Position numbers and translations under genes: made by a program. From assembly GCF_003020125.1 (NCBI RefSeq), contig NZ_PYFW01000003.1:186001-250000 (forward strand): DNA of 64,000 bases, read 5' to 3'. The notes below the pieces were generated by a model, which was not told the origin of the DNA, ran no database searches, and saw nothing but the letters and a program-made list of their open reading frames with translations. Of the stretch, positions 62,871 to 64,000 are shown piece after piece. The number at the start of each line of letters is the position of its first letter. The first letter of the stretch is position 1. The DNA is from Bradyrhizobium sp. MOS003. Lineage in GTDB: Bacteria > Pseudomonadota > Alphaproteobacteria > Rhizobiales > Xanthobacteraceae.

Positions 62871-63875
62871 ATGTCGCCAGCCGATACCAAAACCGTCGAA
62901 GCGCGCTGTGTGCGCCTCAATGCCAAGGCCGAGAACGCTGCCGCGGTCGCGCCGGTGGTCGAGCGTCATACGCTGACGCGCGGTCCGAACGATGTCCTGA
63001 TCGAGGTGAAGGCGGCCGCCGTCAATCCCTCCGACGTGAAGGCGGCGACCGGGTTGATGCCCTATGCCGTGTTCCCGCGCACACCGGGCCGCGACTATGC
63101 CGGCGTGGTGATCGAGGGGCCGGCTGGCACCGTCGGCCGCGAGATGTTCGGCTCCTCCGGCGACCTCGGCATCCGCCGTGACGGCACCCATGCAACCCAT
63201 CTTGTCGTCGAAGCCGACGCGGTGGTGGAGAAGCCGAAGACATTGTCGTGGGAGGAGGCCGCCGGCATCGGCGTGCCCTTCGTCACCGCGATGGAAGGCT
63301 TTCGTCGCGCCGGCGTACCGAAGTACGGTGAGACCGTCCTGGTATTCGGCGTCAACGGCAAGGTGGGCCAGGCCGCGGTGCAGATCGCGACCTGGCAAGG
63401 CGCGCGCGTCATCGGCGTGGTGCGCAAGGCGGAAGCTTACGATGGCCACACCAATGCCCCCGTCGAGGTGATCGACGCGTCCGCGATCGACGTCGCCACG
63501 CGCGCGCGCGAATTGACCGGTGGCAAGGGCGCCGACATCGTCTTCAACACGGTCGGCGATCCCTATTTCCAGGCCGCGCACAAATCGCTCGCCTTGCGCG
63601 GCCGTCAGATCCTGATCGCCGCGATTGACCGCATCGTGCAGTTCAACATCCTCGAATTCTACCGCGGCCAGCACACTTACGTCGGCATCGATACGCTGGG
63701 TTTATCCTCGGCCGCGACGGGCGCGGTGCTGCGAGAGCTTGGACCCGGTTTTGCGAGCGGCCATCTGAAACCGTTTCCGATCAACGCGAGCGCGATCTAT
63801 CCGCTGGAGCGCGCCAAGGAGGCGTATATCGCCGTCGCCGGCTCCTCGCGCGACAGGGTGATCCTGCGGCCATGA
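62871..63875 (+). CDS. Zinc-independent quinone oxidoreductase / medium-chain dehydrogenase (MDR)
   Basis: 334 residues. GroES-like N-terminal half (LIEVKAAAVNPSDVKAATG), a Rossmann motif VFGVNGKVGQAAVQIATWQG near residue 160, and no catalytic or structural zinc cysteines, as in the QOR-like group. It probably uses NADPH to reduce a quinone or enone. The ATG at 62871 follows a terminator directly and has no Shine-Dalgarno, so a downstream start (such as the valine at residue 14) may be used. An A-type repeat begins 4 bases after the stop. Confidence 0.82.
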   Translation: MSPADTKTVEARCVRLNAKAENAAAVAPVVERHTLTRGPNDVLIEVKAAAVNPSDVKAATGLMPYAVFPRTPGRDYAGVVIEGPAGTVGREMFGSSGDLGIRRDGTHATHLVVEADAVVEKPKTLSWEEAAGIGVPFVTAMEGFRRAGVPKYGETVLVFGVNGKVGQAAVQIATWQGARVIGVVRKAEAYDGHTNAPVEVIDASAIDVATRARELTGGKGADIVFNTVGDPYFQAAHKSLALRGRQILIAAIDRIVQFNILEFYRGQHTYVGIDTLGLSSAATGAVLRELGPGFASGHLKPFPINASAIYPLERAKEAYIAVAGSSRDRVILRP

Positions 63876-63879
63876 AGCT

Positions 63880-63959
63880 CGTCATTGCGAGCGCAGCGAA
63901 GCAATCCAGAGTCTTTCCGCGGCGGCAGCCTGGATTGCTTCGCTGCGCTCGCAATGACG
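63880..63959. repeat. Dispersed palindrome family A, copy 6
   Basis: The left arm starts CGTCATTGCGAGCGCAGCG and the right arm ends TGCGCTCGCAATGACG; the arms are nearly exact, as in copy 1. It begins 4 bases after the oxidoreductase stop and lies just before the possible next gene. Confidence 0.92.
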
Positions 63960-63988
63960 GAGTGCGGCGAGAGGTCTGAGAACAACTC

Positions 63989-64000
63989 ATGGAATCCACC
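63989..64000 (+). CDS. Possible start of the next gene (cut by window edge)
   Basis: ATGGAATCCACC ends the window, preceded by GAGAGG at 63970-63975. Only four codons are visible, so neither reality nor function can be judged. Confidence 0.25.

Overview
The window looks like chromosome from a high-GC alphaproteobacterium of the Bradyrhizobium/Rhodopseudomonas group. This rests on the codon use and dense ATGA/GTGA-coupled operons, the abundance of acyl-CoA, peptide and aromatic catabolism genes, a rhizobial-type phasin, and several families of intergenic palindromes, one of them (CGTCATTGCGAG... arms) present six times. No tRNA, rRNA, phage, transposase or CRISPR array was seen.

Layout. 1-6600: end of a TRAP permease, a histidine phosphatase and enoyl-CoA hydratase (minus), a BphA4-type ferredoxin reductase behind a 13-codon leader ORF, two tandem PfkB kinases and a double-VOC protein. 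6796-10529: TetR regulator and a three-gene NMT1/THI5-type ABC importer. 10747-15482: tightly coupled carbohydrate-catabolism-type operon (enolase-superfamily enzyme, Gfo/Idh/MocA dehydrogenase, DUF993 aldolase-like protein, TIM-barrel isomerase). 15584-18039: cytochrome P450 divergent from a split thiamine-diphosphate decarboxylase. 18187-23246: TetR-MFP-RND efflux operon with a clear operator and a terminator. 23378-27803: sensor kinase, single-domain response regulator, response-regulator/nucleotide-cyclase fusion and a possible CnbZ-type protein.

27800-41692 (all minus): two complete peptide-type ABC importers enclosing gamma-glutamyltransferase and a DUF1028 Ntn-hydrolase-like protein, which reads as a peptide/gamma-glutamyl scavenging island. 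42071-49078: lipid module with an 85-residue conserved protein, alpha/beta hydrolase, WS/DGAT acyltransferase, epoxide hydrolase and a self-sufficient CYP102-type P450-reductase fusion. 49196-56065: spermidine-synthase-like protein, hydrolases, a polyhydroxyalkanoate (PHA) block (short PhaE-like subunit, class III-type PhaC with Cys-Asp-His triad, GNAT protein, phasin) and a DUF445 membrane protein.

56159-62806: phenylacetate degradation genes paaX-paaABCDE-paaI-paaK. PaaK activates phenylacetate to its CoA thioester, PaaABCDE epoxidises the ring, PaaI is a salvage thioesterase and PaaX is the probable repressor. A quinone-oxidoreductase-like gene and a sixth repeat copy close the window. The most interesting items are the CYP102/WS-DGAT lipid cluster, the minimal PhaE with class III PhaC, a TGCGATGCAA motif shared by the phasin promoter and the efflux-operon promoter, the kinase/cyclase signalling cassette, and hairpins placed between binding-protein and permease genes in both peptide importers.
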